This document shows positions 13,068-24,752 of a stretch of 64,000 bases of DNA, piece after piece. Numbering within the stretch: the stretch's first letter is position 1; the number at the start of each line of letters is the position of its first letter. The DNA is from Allium sativum. Its lineage: Eukaryota; Streptophyta; Magnoliopsida; Asparagales; Amaryllidaceae. Position numbers and translations under genes: made by a program. The notes under the pieces were generated by a model. That model worked only from the letters and a program-made list of their open reading frames with translations, ran no database searches and was not told where the DNA came from. Location: positions 232,356,335 to 232,420,334 of the forward strand of contig CM060922.1 of assembly GCA_030737875.1 (NCBI GenBank), in the 5' to 3' direction.

Positions 13068-13480
13068 TCGTTCGAATAAATCTCTATTCGATAACTCCTC
13101 CCTTCGAATAACTATACTTGATAATCTCTCTTCGAATAACTAAATTCGATTAACCTTTCTTCAAATAAACTAAATTAGATTTACTCTATTTATTTAACCC
13201 TAGTCGATTAACTCTTTTTACTTAACTTCTTTCGAATAACTAATTCAATAACTCCTTTCGAACAACTAATTCGATAACTCCTTTCGATTAAACTATAATC
13301 GATTAACTCCTTTCGATTAACTAATTCAATAACTCTTATGTGTTTAACTCTATTCGAATAACTAATTCGAATGACTCTTATTTATTTAACTCTATTCGAA
13401 TAACTAATTCGCCTAACTAATTCGATTTGCTTACTTTCGAATACTATATTCAATTAACTCCCTTCGAATAAACTATTCAG
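13068..13480. repeat. Degenerate TTCGAATAACTAATTCGATAACTCC array
   Basis: Many imperfect repetitions of TTCGAATAACT and AATTCGATAACTCCTTTCG occur in succession. The same array lies at about 20868-21262 in the other LTR, with unit losses. It is probably a minisatellite within the LTR, and no function can be read from the sequence. Confidence 0.7.
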
Positions 13481-13642
13481 TTATAAAGATTTACTTTTAG
13501 TAACCGTTCTTCAATTTACAAATGATTTCCTTTTTAGTAACGTTTTCCTTTTTATAACGGTTTCCTTTTTATAACATCCTACTTAGTTATAAACAAATTT
13601 CCTTTTTATAACTCTATTTATTTTCTAAATATTTCCTTTTTA

Positions 13643-13832
13643 ATTCTATTTGTAAAGGGTTTTACAAATACCTCCTTTTCGATTTCATTTGTAAAGGTTT
13701 TACAAATATTCCTCTTTCGATTCCATTTGTAGATGGTTTACAAACATTTCTCTTTCTGATTGATTTGTAAATGGTTTACAAACCTTTCTCGTTCTAATCT
13801 ATTTGCAAATGGTTTGCAAATAATTCCTTTAG
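13643..13832. repeat. Tandem array of ~38-bp palindromic units in LARD E LTR
   Basis: About five units each hold a short inverted repeat of the form TTTGTAAA-GG-TTTTACAAA followed by a CTTTCGATT-like spacer. The counterpart in the other LTR is 21424-21613. The units differ from each other while the inverted arms stay paired (TTTGCAAATGGTTTGCAAA in the last), suggesting either gene conversion or constraint on pairing. Confidence 0.75.
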
Positions 13833-16203
13833 GGTTTCATTTCTAAGTATTTTCTATTTATAAATATCCATTTATAAATAAATTTCTATTTATAAATATT
13901 CCATTCATAAATAATTCCTTTTATAAATCTCCTTTGATTGTTATAAATATTATCGCTTTTATAAAATCCTTTGATTTTATAAATAATCTATTTTCAATAT
14001 TCATTTTGAAAATTCCCTTTTCACCATTCTGGTATGTTATGGTGTTTAACACATCAAATCACGATGACCAATTTCGTTCAAACACATATAATCGACAACA
14101 GATTATATATCACATCATATATTACAATATATGAATCACAGTAAAATAAATGTTGAGGAATAAAGTTGGATTCCTCCAACCTGTCTCCCTGCATCTACAG
14201 ATGTTATACAATATAAAATCAACATCACTTTCAGTTCCGTATATTCTGTTAAACAGAATCAATATAGAAATTCAACTAACTGACTAGCAGTTCAATCAAA
14301 TAGTCAACACACAGTCAATCGGCCAATATTTAATAGTTCTAAAAATACAACATGAAAACATAAACTGTTCAGAGTTGGAGAGATTTACTCACATTTGCAG
14401 TTCATCGTTAAAGAATGATAAACTGTTGTTTCATCTGAATCAAACAGTTTATTTTTCCATAATTTCAAATTAGTCCCAATCCACTTCCAGTCAGCTTCAT
14501 TGTGAAGCTCTCGTCTGTACGATCCCGACGGATCTGATTTCGTGAAATTCCGATAACATACGACCAAGTTATAACAGTTTGAAGTTTAACCATATTTTAT
14601 AAAAATAAAACATGGATTTACTTCCTAAATGGGCCTCACCTTTTAATTTCCCTTAGGCCCAATAACCCACCAGCTAAAACCCGTTTAATCCTCTTCTTCC
14701 TCCTGTATTAGAGGTCGCGGCCTCCTCCTGTACACATAAGCCAAAACCGATCCTTCGAGCTCCCTCTTCTACTCTTAATCCTCCATGAAATCAAAAATGG
14801 ATTTCACCAAACTCCTGCTCGTCTCCTCCTCTTCGAAACCATAACCACCTCGTCAAGCTCAAGCCTATCATCTCCGACGCGACTTCAGTACGTCACGCAC
14901 CACTACAGAGCCCCATCGACAACAAACACCTCCGAACTTCCCAAAAATCCTCACAAAGGAGCTAAACAACCTAATAACCCCAAATATAATACTCATTTCA
15001 CAAATAAATGATTAAACCTCTCGATTTCTTGAACCCTAGGAAGTACAGACTCACGTTGTATTCGAAATCAGCGAACAACAATGGAGTTCGAACTCCATGA
15101 AACCCACACCAATGCGTGGAGGAGCTCAACAGAAATCCAAAAATATATGATCCATGATTTTAAGACTTTTATTCAATTTGATTTGAATTATCCACTTGCG
15201 TTTGGGGTTTTTCAGAAAAGAGAAAAACTGTGGCGGCCAGGGGAATGCTTTTATAAGGGGAAATGGGATTTTGTGTGGCTGGAAAATGAAGACGTGGCAC
15301 CTTAAACATTCACACATTTTGTTTGGATATTTTATTTTTAATTATTTTTGCTTCTAAAATTTCATGCGATCACACACTATACACAAAAATCATGAAACTG
15401 GACATGTAGTTAGAGTTCGACATTTCGGTCCCAATGAAACTTTTTTCGTTGAATTCCGACTCCGTTTGCAAAACCGGCTATTTTTAAACTCTGAATGACC
15501 CATTTAAATATATAAATATATTTAAATATAATTAAATTAAATATTTAAAAATAAATATTATCGTCTATATTCACAGTGGAATACCATACAACTCCTGAAT
15601 ATTCCTAAATGAATTTCTAGCTTGATATTTCAAATCTGGGTCAACCCAATATTCGATTTGTATTGAAATTCCTTTTTAAAATATGAATAATTCCTTTTTA
15701 AATTATAAAGGAATTCCACAGCGACTTTTCTAAAATTTGATTTGGACGTAAATCAAAATCTACACGATGAAATCCCGATTTTTCTCTTCCACTAGAAAGA
15801 TATACACCAGCAGCTCCACACGTTTCTTGTTTCACAGAAATCCGGCTTAAAACAAATCCTGTACATTCAGTTGAAGTTCGAATTGCCAATATACGAACTG
15901 CAGTGCCATTTCGAGCTCGATTTCAATTATAATATAATTATACGTTCAAACTGTCATTTATATAATAAATTCGTTATTTAAATTCAAATTCCAAGCAGAA
16001 TTAAATATCACAGATGATCCGGTTCACACCATATTGTCATTTCAGCCAATTCTGATTATTTCAGAATTAAATATTTTATTTAATTTATTATTTTAATTAA
16101 ATATTCATCATTATTTAATTCAACGACCATTTAATTCACTATATCACTATTTATATAATTAAGTAAATTAATTATAATACCTCTGCAAATGCGGATCATT
16201 ACA

Positions 16204-16219
16204 TTCTTCCCCACTTAAA
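16204..16219 (-). other. Polypurine tract of LARD E
   Basis: On the minus strand TTAAGTGGGGAAGAA directly precedes the TG of the 3' LTR. This is the usual plus-strand primer position and nearly the same tract as in A (AAGTGGGGGAGA) and C. Confidence 0.8.
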
Positions 16220-17549
16220 ATAACTTCGTCCTCGAAATTGCTAAGGTAGAGAACGACCCTATCGACTGGTTAGAACATATTTGTTCACTTCTTAATTTCA
16301 GTTTCAACTGAACCAATTTAATTTCAATTAAATTATTAATCAATAGTTATCAACGAAAATTTCCAAAAATCCTGAAATTTTTCTAACTCCTTTAATTTCT
16401 GAAAAATTTCGCCAGCACCTCCTTTGTACTGGTCAATACGTCTAACCACCACTCGCCTCTCTAGGCCATCTCCAACCCAAAAGAAAATCAAACAGCCAAG
16501 CGGCTTGCCAATTCGGATCATAAATCTTATATCCAATATGAAATATAAACTTGTACCTTTTGTCGGCATATCATTATATCCTTTCCAGCTGTTATCAATT
16601 CAACGGATACAAGGGTCATCCCAATCAAATTCCAATCTGCTTTTATCCACAACACAACCATTCGCTTATATCCGAGCCAAATATCATTTCAACTCGAGTT
16701 TCTTCTTGATTCCCAACTCTTAACTTGATTATCACATTACACTTCAAATTTGAATCTCATAATCCAATTTGTCTTGATATCATTTTAATTAAATCTAAGT
16801 TACCACTTTACTGGCTTTACTTTAATTCAAATTTGCTTTCACAAATTTCTGTAAAATTTGTTTTTAATTCAAACAGTCTTTCCCTGGGAGTTTTTAAACA
16901 GTTTACTCTTTTCAAAAATCAAATTTTCCTTTTGAACTTGTCACTGAGCCCTAAATTAATATTCCATTAGTTAAATCACTTCTCTATTTCTTTATCAATA
17001 TTTGTTAACCAAATATTTTAAATAACCATATTGGCCTTTTATGTTATTTGGAAAACATTTCCGAATATTGCCTTCCTTTATTTTCTAAACTTTAGAAAAT
17101 ATATGCTATTTATAATTGGAAAATATCCCAATTACTTATCTCTTTTCCGATCTCTTTTATTTCTATACTTAGGAAATATTCTTTATTATATTTCCAAGCT
17201 TACACTTAATTGGGTTAAAACGGATGTTGTGTTAAACATCGTTACGATAACCCAAATACCATATTCAACTATCTCTTATTCAACCTTGATCTTCGAGCCT
17301 GAAATCTTACTATTTATTTGCTAATAATGAAATCAATCAAGTTGGGGTATAACTACCTCTCAGACCTTGACTGAATAACATTTATTACGTCAAAACAAAT
17401 ATGACTACTTACTCGAATAATCAATACCATACAACTACTTATTCACTTTTAAACACGTATACGCTTCCTCTTTCTATTCCTACTAGATTTTATTCTTAGT
17501 CTTCCTTTTTGATTTTACTATTCTATTTCTAAGTTCGTTTCCTTATCGA

Positions 17550-17553
17550 CTTC

Positions 17554-17606
<53 letters not shown>
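17550..17606. repeat. TA-dinucleotide microsatellite
   Basis: Nearly pure TA repeats with a single CA interruption inside the LARD E interior. Confidence 0.95.
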
Positions 17607-17610
<4 letters not shown>

Positions 17611-18958
17611 ACGTTGATTTCTAACTATCAAATTATCTTAAAAATATTCTAACTCCTTAAATTCCCGGAAAAATTCGCCATAACCACCTTTGTACCAGGA
17701 GCATCGGGATATTTCAAATAGCCTCCCATGGCCCTCCCCAATCCAAAAGAAAAAGAAAAAGCCAAGCGGCTAGCCGATACGGCGCATAAAATCTCATATA
17801 TGAATTAAATACATACCTTTTCGTCGAGCATTCTATTTATATACCTTCATACCTTATCCATACCTATCTCATGTATATTTATACCTGCCCAATCTATTTT
17901 AACTATACCTGATCATTTTAACTAAATTCGTTAATTAATTTGTAAATTAACTCTTTAGTCTATTTCACTTTTATATTTGAACATGACATGTTCAAATATA
18001 TTTTAACTTGCTTATTAACTAATTTGAATCCAAATTTCAAATTTAAGTTCTATATTCGATTTCGAATATCCATTTACAAATCCAGTTCACCTTTCAAAGT
18101 TCGACTTCAAATTCAAAACTCGATAAACTAATTCCTCTTCGACTTAGTTAATTCTATTCAATTTCTATTCAAATTTTATATTACAAATCCCATTTTGAAA
18201 TTCAACACAACTTGTCTTTCCCAAAACTAATTCAAAATAGTATCTCTTGGAGTAATTCGTCACTTACAACTCGAAAATGAATACTGATGATGCAGCTGTC
18301 ATCATCAGAATCTATTTTCCAGCGATCAAAGTGAGTTCAGTGCTATAAAACCATTTCTAAACATTTCCACTTTGAAATTCATTTCAAAATATAATTCACA
18401 TGGCTTGTAAAACAATTTAAAATCTCCCAGGATCTTAAATTTTCCTTATTTTTAATCCAAATCCGTTTACAAACACTTATCCAATTTTCCAGAGTTTTAA
18501 CTCAATTTCTGGTTTAAATTTCAAATTTAATTCAACTGATTTCACGTATTTCACTTAAATGAATTCTGATTGGTTATTTACATAACCATTTAATTTATAA
18601 TCTTACTCGATTATAATAACAACCAATATATCCAATATATTATGATCATTTCAATATAAATCCTTTATATCAAAAATATAATTTGGGTAAAAATACTTCG
18701 TTTACCTTTTTTTCAAAACATACCCTGACGATTCATCGTATTCAAGTGTTTACAAAATCCCTACCGATACAGTGGATCAAACTGATCGACCATAACAAAT
18801 AAACAACTCAACCAATAAATCTCCACAATATAAAACAAATTTTTATATGATATAACAAATATGTTCACTCGTATATATACACTCAAACTCAATCTAGGGT
18901 ATTACTGACCCTATCTCTACTGAGTCACGCCACCGAGCCAAGGTAATTCTTAACTTAA

Positions 18959-18970
18959 GCTTTGATACCA
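18959..18970 (-). other. Primer binding site of LARD E
   Basis: On the minus strand TGGTATCAAAGC begins two bases after the 5' LTR. Plant gypsy elements primed by initiator methionine tRNA use TGGTATCAGAGC, so this is that site with one change. Confidence 0.8.
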
Positions 18971-18972
18971 AC

Positions 18973-21900
18973 TGTAATGACCCGAAAATTTAGCGACCTT
19001 GGTTATCCGATATACAACACATATCGAACATCCAAGGGTCGAAAATACCAGATGATTAATGAAAGAAATTAGAGGGTGAGGAAAGATACGATAGAAACTT
19101 AGAATAGAAGAAGAAGAAGAAGAAGAACACAACATCAGAGTAACACGAACTTCACGGCGGAACGAATAGCATATAATATATATAACATAACTTGAAATAT
19201 ACATCTGTACTTGAATATACATCATTATCAAAGTACAACACTTACAACACAACGGAAATAACTATAGCTATATAATCCTGAAGCCTCCTTCTCCAAGCTC
19301 TTCCAGTATATCTGTAAATCCTGACTACTTGACTGCCCGTACAAAATTAGGTACCCAAGAGTTTAGGGAAAATAACAAAATAAACTCCGAGTCAGTAATG
19401 GGACTGGTATGAGTAAAACAATTTAAAACAGTTTGAACCAGTAAACGATATCTCACAAGACCATGCCATATAACGGAACGGGTTATTCCCTTATGAGAAT
19501 TAAAATTATCTTTATATCAAAAAACTTTTGATATTATAATAAGGTCTATCGACCATAATATAATAATCATCTAGCAGAAATGCTTTCATCTCACGTTCTA
19601 CATAAATAATATACAATCAAAACCGTAAGCACGTATTCGGTAATGGATTTTCCAACTATGGCAAGGTATGGAACCACCTTTCGCTAGTGTACCTCTAGAA
19701 AGGAATACACTGGGCTCAACAAGAACATCTTGCAACCTGGCCACACATGACCGACCACTCATTTGGCTTGAGTGTATCGAATGTATATCACCAATGGTTG
19801 GGATCAGCAACTATTTCCCGAATGGGGCAGCGTTAACAATAGATTTTTAGAAATAAATGAAACTCTAGATCAGGTGATTATACACCCTACTTCGGAGCGA
19901 CAGACTTAGCCATGCTGCCTGCCCGATTTCTGTCATTTACCGATTGATGAGGCTTGAGGTTACGCTTCATCATTACATCAGATTCACTTTGAATGCCACA
20001 TTGTCAAATCCATCGAAATCACTAATTGACGTCTACAACAATACATTACGTGTTAGCTAAAGAAGTTTCCTTCTCCACTTCCACTCTTGGTACGGTGTAA
20101 GAAATCAATGTACGTGACCTTTTTGGAAATACTCTATCAGACATTCATCCATACAAGTCACCCAGGAACAAGATGAACTGAAGGCACTATTCAGTATATC
20201 CATCTTAGGCACTGTTATCTAAGATTTATACAACGGCCCTTGCACTTTACTTTGTCTTCAATTATCTTTGGCATATATGATTCACAACGCTTATGCCAAT
20301 ACAGAGTGGTTCTTTGGATAATAATCCAACCGGTCTCTCCATATTAACAACATTAAAATGGTCAAAACATTGATAGTCGGTGAGTTAACTATCAAATGAA
20401 AACACGTGTGAAAACAGCGATATTATTTCTGGATGGAAATTCTATCAATCAATCATCAGTCATAAATACATATATATATATATATATATATATTCATATT
20501 TCCTTATTTTCTATGTTTAGAAAATATATGTTAACATTGGAAAACATTTCCATTACTAATTCCTATTTCCAATTTCAATATTTGATTACATTTCTGATTA
20601 TATTTAGAAAACATTTCCAAATCTTCTTTACTTGGATTTAAACAGATGTTTAAATCAACATCGCGATGACAACTCGAACCACTATACTTATTTACTAAAT
20701 TCACTTAACCACTTTCACTCTTGAACCTTAACCATTTCTAAATTAAAAACGAAGTCAATCAAGTTGGGACATGTCTACCTCTAAGACCTTAATTGAACAA
20801 CATTCAAATCTCGAAAAAGGTTAAGTTCATTTTTAACTCTTTAACACTTCCTTACATAACCCTCGTTCGAATAAATCTCTATTCGATAACCCCACCCTTC
20901 GAATAACTATATTTGATAATCTCTCTTCGAATAACTAAATTCAATTAACCCTTCTTCAAATAAACTAAATTCGATTTACTCTATTTATTTAACCCTAGTC
21001 GATTAACTCTTTTTACTTAACTTCTTTCGAATAACTAATTCGATAACTCCTTTCAAATAACTAATTCGATAACTCCTTTCGATTAAACTATAATCGATTA
21101 ACTCCTTTCGAATAACTAATTCAATAACTTTTATGTGTTTAACTTTATTTGAATAACTCTTATTTATTTAACTCTATTCGAATAACTAGTTCGCATAACT
21201 AATTCGATTTGCTTACTTTTGAATACTATATTCGATTAACTCCCTTCGAATAAACTATTCATTTATAAAGATTTACTTTTAGTAATGGTTCTTCACTTTA
21301 CAAATGATTTCCTTTTTAGTAATGTTTTTCTTTTTATAACGGTTTCCTTTTTATAACATCCTATTTAGTTATAAACAAATTTCCTTTTTATAACTCTATA
21401 TATTTTCTAAATATTTCCTTTTTAATTCTATTTGTAAATGGTTTTACAAGTATCTCCTTTTTGATTTCATTTGTAAAGGTTTTACAAATATTCCTCTTTT
21501 GATTCCATTTGTAAATGGTTTACAAACATTTCTCTTTCTGATTGATTTGTAAATGGTTTACAAACCTTTCTCGTTCTAATCTATTTGCAAATGGTTTGCA
21601 AATAATTCCTGTAGGGTTTCATTTCTAAGTATTTTCTATTTATAAATAATCCATTTATAAATAAATTTCTGTTTATAAATATTCCATTTATAAATACTTC
21701 CTTTTATAAAATCTCCTTTGATTGTTATAAATATTATCTCTTTTATAAAATCCTTTGATTTTATAAATAATCTATTTTCAATATTCATTTTGAAAATTCC
21801 CTTTTCACCATTCCTGTACATTATGGTGTTTAACACATCAAATCATGATGACCAATATCGTTCAAACACATATAATCGACAATAGATTATATATCACATC

Positions 21901-23973
21901 ATATATTACAATATATGAATCAAAGTAAAATAAATGTTGAGTAATCCAGTTGGATTCCTCCAACTTGTCTCCCTGCATCCACAGATGTTATACAATATAA
22001 AATCAACATCACTTTCAGTTCCATTTGATATATTATGTTAAACAGAATCAATATAGAAATTCGACTAACTGACTAGCAGTTCAATCAAACCGTCAACACA
22101 CAATCAATCAGCCAATATTTAACAGTTCTAAAAATACAACATGAAAATATAAAATGTTCAGAGTTGGTGAGATTTACTCACATTTGCAGTTCATTGTTAA
22201 AGAACGATAAACTGTTGTTTGATCTGAATCGAACAGTTTATTTCGCCATAATTTCAAACGAGTCCCAATCCACTTCCAGTCAGCTTCATTGTGAAGCTCT
22301 CGTCCGTTCGATCCCGAAGGATCTGATTTCGCGAAATTCCGATAACATACGACCAAGTTATAACAGTTTGAAGTTTAACCATATTTTATAAAAATAAAAC
22401 ATGGACTTACTTCCTAAATGGGCCTCACCTTTTAATTTCCCTTCGGCCCAATAACCCACCAACTAAAACCCGTTTAATCCTCTTCTTCCTCCTGTATTAG
22501 TGGACGCGGCCTCCTCCTGTACACGCAAGCCAAAACCGATCCTTCGAGCTCCCTCTTCTACTCTTAATCCTCCATGAAATCGAAAATGGATTTCTCCTCC
22601 TCTTCGAAACCATCACCACCTCATCAAGCACGAGCCTATCATCTCCGACGCGACTTCAGTACGTCACGCACCACTACCGTAACCCATCGACAACAAACAC
22701 CGCCGAACTTCCCAAAAATCCTCACAAAGGTGGTAAACAACCTCATAACCCCAAATATGATACTCATTTCACAAATAAATGATTAAATCTCTCGATTTCT
22801 TGAACCCTAGGAAGTACAGACTCACGCTGTATTCGAAATCAGCGAACAACAATGGAGCTCGAACTCCATGAAACCCACACCAATGCGTGGAGGAGCTCGA
22901 CAGAAATCCAAAAATATTTGATCCATGATTTTAAGACTTTTATTCAATTTGATTTGAATTATCCACTTGTGTTTGGGGTTTTTTAGAAAAGAGAAAAACT
23001 GTGGCGACCAAGGGAATGATTTTATAAGGGGAAATGGAATTTTCGTGGCTGAAAGATGAAGACGTGGCACCTTAAACATTCACACATTTTGTTTGGATAT
23101 TTTATTTTTAATTATTTTTGCTTCTAAAAATTCGTGCGATCGCACAATGTACCCAAAAATCACGAAATTGGATACATAGCTAGAGTTCGACATTTCGGTC
23201 CCAATGAAACTGGTTTCATCGAATTCCGACTCCATTTGCAAAACCGACTATTTATAAAGCTCTGAATGACCCATTTAAATATATAAATATATTTAAATAT
23301 AATTAAATTAAATATTTAAAAATAAATATTATAGTCTATATTCACAGTGGAATACCATACAGCTCTAGAATATTCCTATATGAATTTCTAGCTTGATATT
23401 TCAAATCTGGGTCAACCCGATATTCGATTTATATTGAAATTCCTTTTTAAAATATAAATAATTCCTTTATAAATTATAAAGGAATTCCACAGTGACTTTT
23501 CTAAAATTTGATTTGGACGTAAGTCAAAATCTACACGACGAAATCCCGATTTTTCTCTTCCACTAGAAATATATACTCCACCAGCTCCACACGTTTCTTG
23601 TTTCACAGAAATCCGGCTTAAAACGAATCCTGTACATTCAGTTGAAGTTCAAATCGCCAATTTACGAATTGCAGCGCCATTTCGAGCTCGATTTTAATTA
23701 TAGTATAATTATACGTTCAAACCGTTGTTTATATAGTCTATTTGTTATTCAAATTCAATTCCAAGCTGAATTAAATATCACGGATGATCCGGTTCACACC
23801 ATATCGTCATTTCAGCCAATTTTGATTATTTTAGAATTCAATATATTATTTAATTTATTATTTTAATTAAATATTCATCATTATTTAATTCCACGACCAT
23901 TTAATTCACAATATCACTATTTATATAATTAAATAAAATAATTATAATACCTCTGCAAATGCGGGTCATTACA
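18973..23973 (-). repeat. LARD E 5' LTR
   Basis: Counterpart of 11184-16203 with the same internal order. A TA microsatellite at 20469-20493 is longer than in the other copy. It ends GCGGGTCATTACA and is followed by GAAAC, the right target duplication. It is upstream of the primer binding site, so this copy would have driven transcription. Confidence 0.9.
21424..21613. repeat. 38-bp palindromic array, copy in LARD E 5' LTR
   Basis: Five units matching the array at 13643-13832, with scattered substitutions between the LTRs. Confidence 0.75.
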
Positions 23974-24262
23974 GAAACTGCCTTTGGAAATTTTGCATAC
24001 ATTCACGGTTATGAACCTCGTTTTGTTGCGTAGTTAGGTGAGGTTGTTGACTTCGATTGTTCTGCATCATCATTGACATATACGATGAATGATCGTCATA
24101 CATGCCTACCGCGGAACATTGTTGGTAAAACTATGGCGGGGCGTAGAATGAATTGGAGGAAAATTAGGAGGAGCGAGCGATTGGTGAGGTGGTCGGTATG
24201 GATAATTTGAATACGGCGAGTATCCATATTCGTGAGATGGTTGAAATGATTGTTGCTATCGG
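23974..24262 (-). pseudogene. Harbinger ORF1, exon 1, N-terminal part (5' of the LARD E insertion)
   Basis: Seen: reading down from 24262 the frame gives a Gln/Pro/Tyr-rich stretch (QQSFQPSHEYGYSPYSNYPY, RPPHQSLAPPNFPP), then after a frame change near 24135 MYDDHSSYMSMMMQNNRSQQ and ECMQNFQRQF, where LARD E interrupts it. Gln/Pro/Tyr-rich N-termini precede the SANT domain in ORF1 proteins of this family. The start codon is not certain. The fragment lies next to the right subterminal palindrome array, consistent with ORF1 being read inward from the right end of the element. Confidence 0.6.
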
Positions 24263-24490
24263 ACTGAACGTTGCATGGTATATGATGACGAGTGCAGTTG
24301 GGACTTGGTTTTCTTCTTGATTATAGTTGTTTTTCCAGTTCGCTTGGGTGCAGAAGAAGAAATTTTTTTGGGTTGTAAAAGTTGAAGTTGAGAAGGTGGC
24401 GTGGTTGTGTGGAAGTAGAAGGAGGTAGGTTGTATATTAGGGAGGGAATGTGACTGTTGCACTAGCCGTTGTGGTGCAACGACTACAAAA

Positions 24491-24612
24491 TATAACGGCA
24501 ATGAGTTTGCTGTTATATGTTTATAATAGCAAACTCGTTGCCGTTATAAAGTTATAATGGCAAAGACTTTGCCGTTATAAACATATAACGACAAACTCTT
24601 TGTCGTTATAAA
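24491..24612. repeat. Right subterminal array of AACGG palindromes
   Basis: Units such as TAACGGCAATGAGTTTGCTGTTA and AATGGCAAAGACTTTGCCGTT lie about 137 bp inside the right end of the Harbinger-like element, mirroring the array at 5801-5920. Unit sequences vary but the paired arms and the AACGG cores persist. Confidence 0.7.
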
Positions 24613-24731
24613 CACCAACCTCTGTTCAATGAACCAACCACCACCCGGATCCAAAGCAGCCACAAACTAGCCACGGGTGACTGAACAAGCCATACCTGGT
24701 TGCTACATGGCCTGTTTAGCAACTGAACAAT

Positions 24732-24749
24732 CCATTGTTGCTTGTGCTC
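24732..24749 (-). repeat. Right terminal inverted repeat of the Harbinger-like element
   Basis: On the minus strand GAGCACAAGCAACAATGG ends exactly at the TTA duplication (24750-24752). Confidence 0.75.
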
Positions 24750-24752
24750 TTA

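Larger units (their letters stand above)
11184..16203 (-). repeat. LARD E 3' LTR
   Basis: This is a near-duplicate of 18973-23973. In element direction it runs from 16203 to 11184. It contains a leader rich in C on the plus strand (about 14680-14960), an array of 38-bp palindromic units (13643-13832), a degenerate TTCGAATAACTAA array (about 13068-13480), a TA microsatellite near 12680 and, near its 3' end, the block at 11560-11630 shared with A and D. A 74-codon open frame at 15081-15305 is broken in the other LTR and is not supported as a gene. Confidence 0.9.
16204..18972 (-). other. Non-coding interior of LARD E
   Basis: No gag or pol remnant is visible in any frame. Two diverged copies of a block containing AAGCCAAGCGGCT (about 16375-16515 and 17640-17775) flank a segment (about 16980-17460) that resembles the middle of the element's own LTR (about 12690-13030), including the shared phrase GTTGGGGTATAACTACC. 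A long TA microsatellite lies at 17550-17606. The layout suggests an internal duplication or a nested relic rather than a simple deletion of coding sequence. Confidence 0.65.
11184..23973 (-). mobile_element. LARD E: non-autonomous gypsy-type LTR element
   Basis: LTRs of 5,020 bp (11184-16203) and 5,001 bp (18973-23973) enclose 2,769 bp without coding capacity. The termini are TGTAATGACCC and GGGTCATTACA, an inverted pair. The flanks are AAAAC (11179-11183) and GAAAC (23974-23978), a 5-bp duplication with one change. The primer binding site (TGGTATCAAAGC, minus strand) is at 18959-18970 and the polypurine tract is beside 16204, so the element reads right to left. The LTR copies are similar but clearly diverged. 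The insertion disrupted Harbinger ORF1. The size and structure fit the LARD class, and the element would depend on proteins of another gypsy element. Confidence 0.88.
5685..24749. mobile_element. PIF/Harbinger-like DNA transposon carrying PMD, zf-GRF and Myb/SANT genes (interrupted by LARD E)
   Basis: The boundaries come from the uninterrupted copy of the same sequence in the other D LTR (near 32690). TTA at 5682-5684 and 24750-24752 flank the element, which is the standard 3-bp target duplication of PIF/Harbinger. The ends are imperfect inverted repeats: GACCATAACCAACAAT on the left and GAGCACAAGCAACAAT on the right, 13 of 16 matching. Without LARD E and one copy of its duplication the element is about 6.27 kb. 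Inside are a plant mobile domain pseudogene and a zf-GRF pseudogene (plus strand) and a Myb/SANT ORF1 (minus strand). Both subterminal regions hold arrays of AACGG palindromes. I find no DDE transposase, so the element is probably non-autonomous or a composite. Confidence 0.8.

Noticed and set aside
15081..15305. 74-codon open frame in the LARD E LTR
   Set aside because: It runs against the element direction and the copy in the other LTR (about 22852-23075) has in-frame stops. No domain is recognised.
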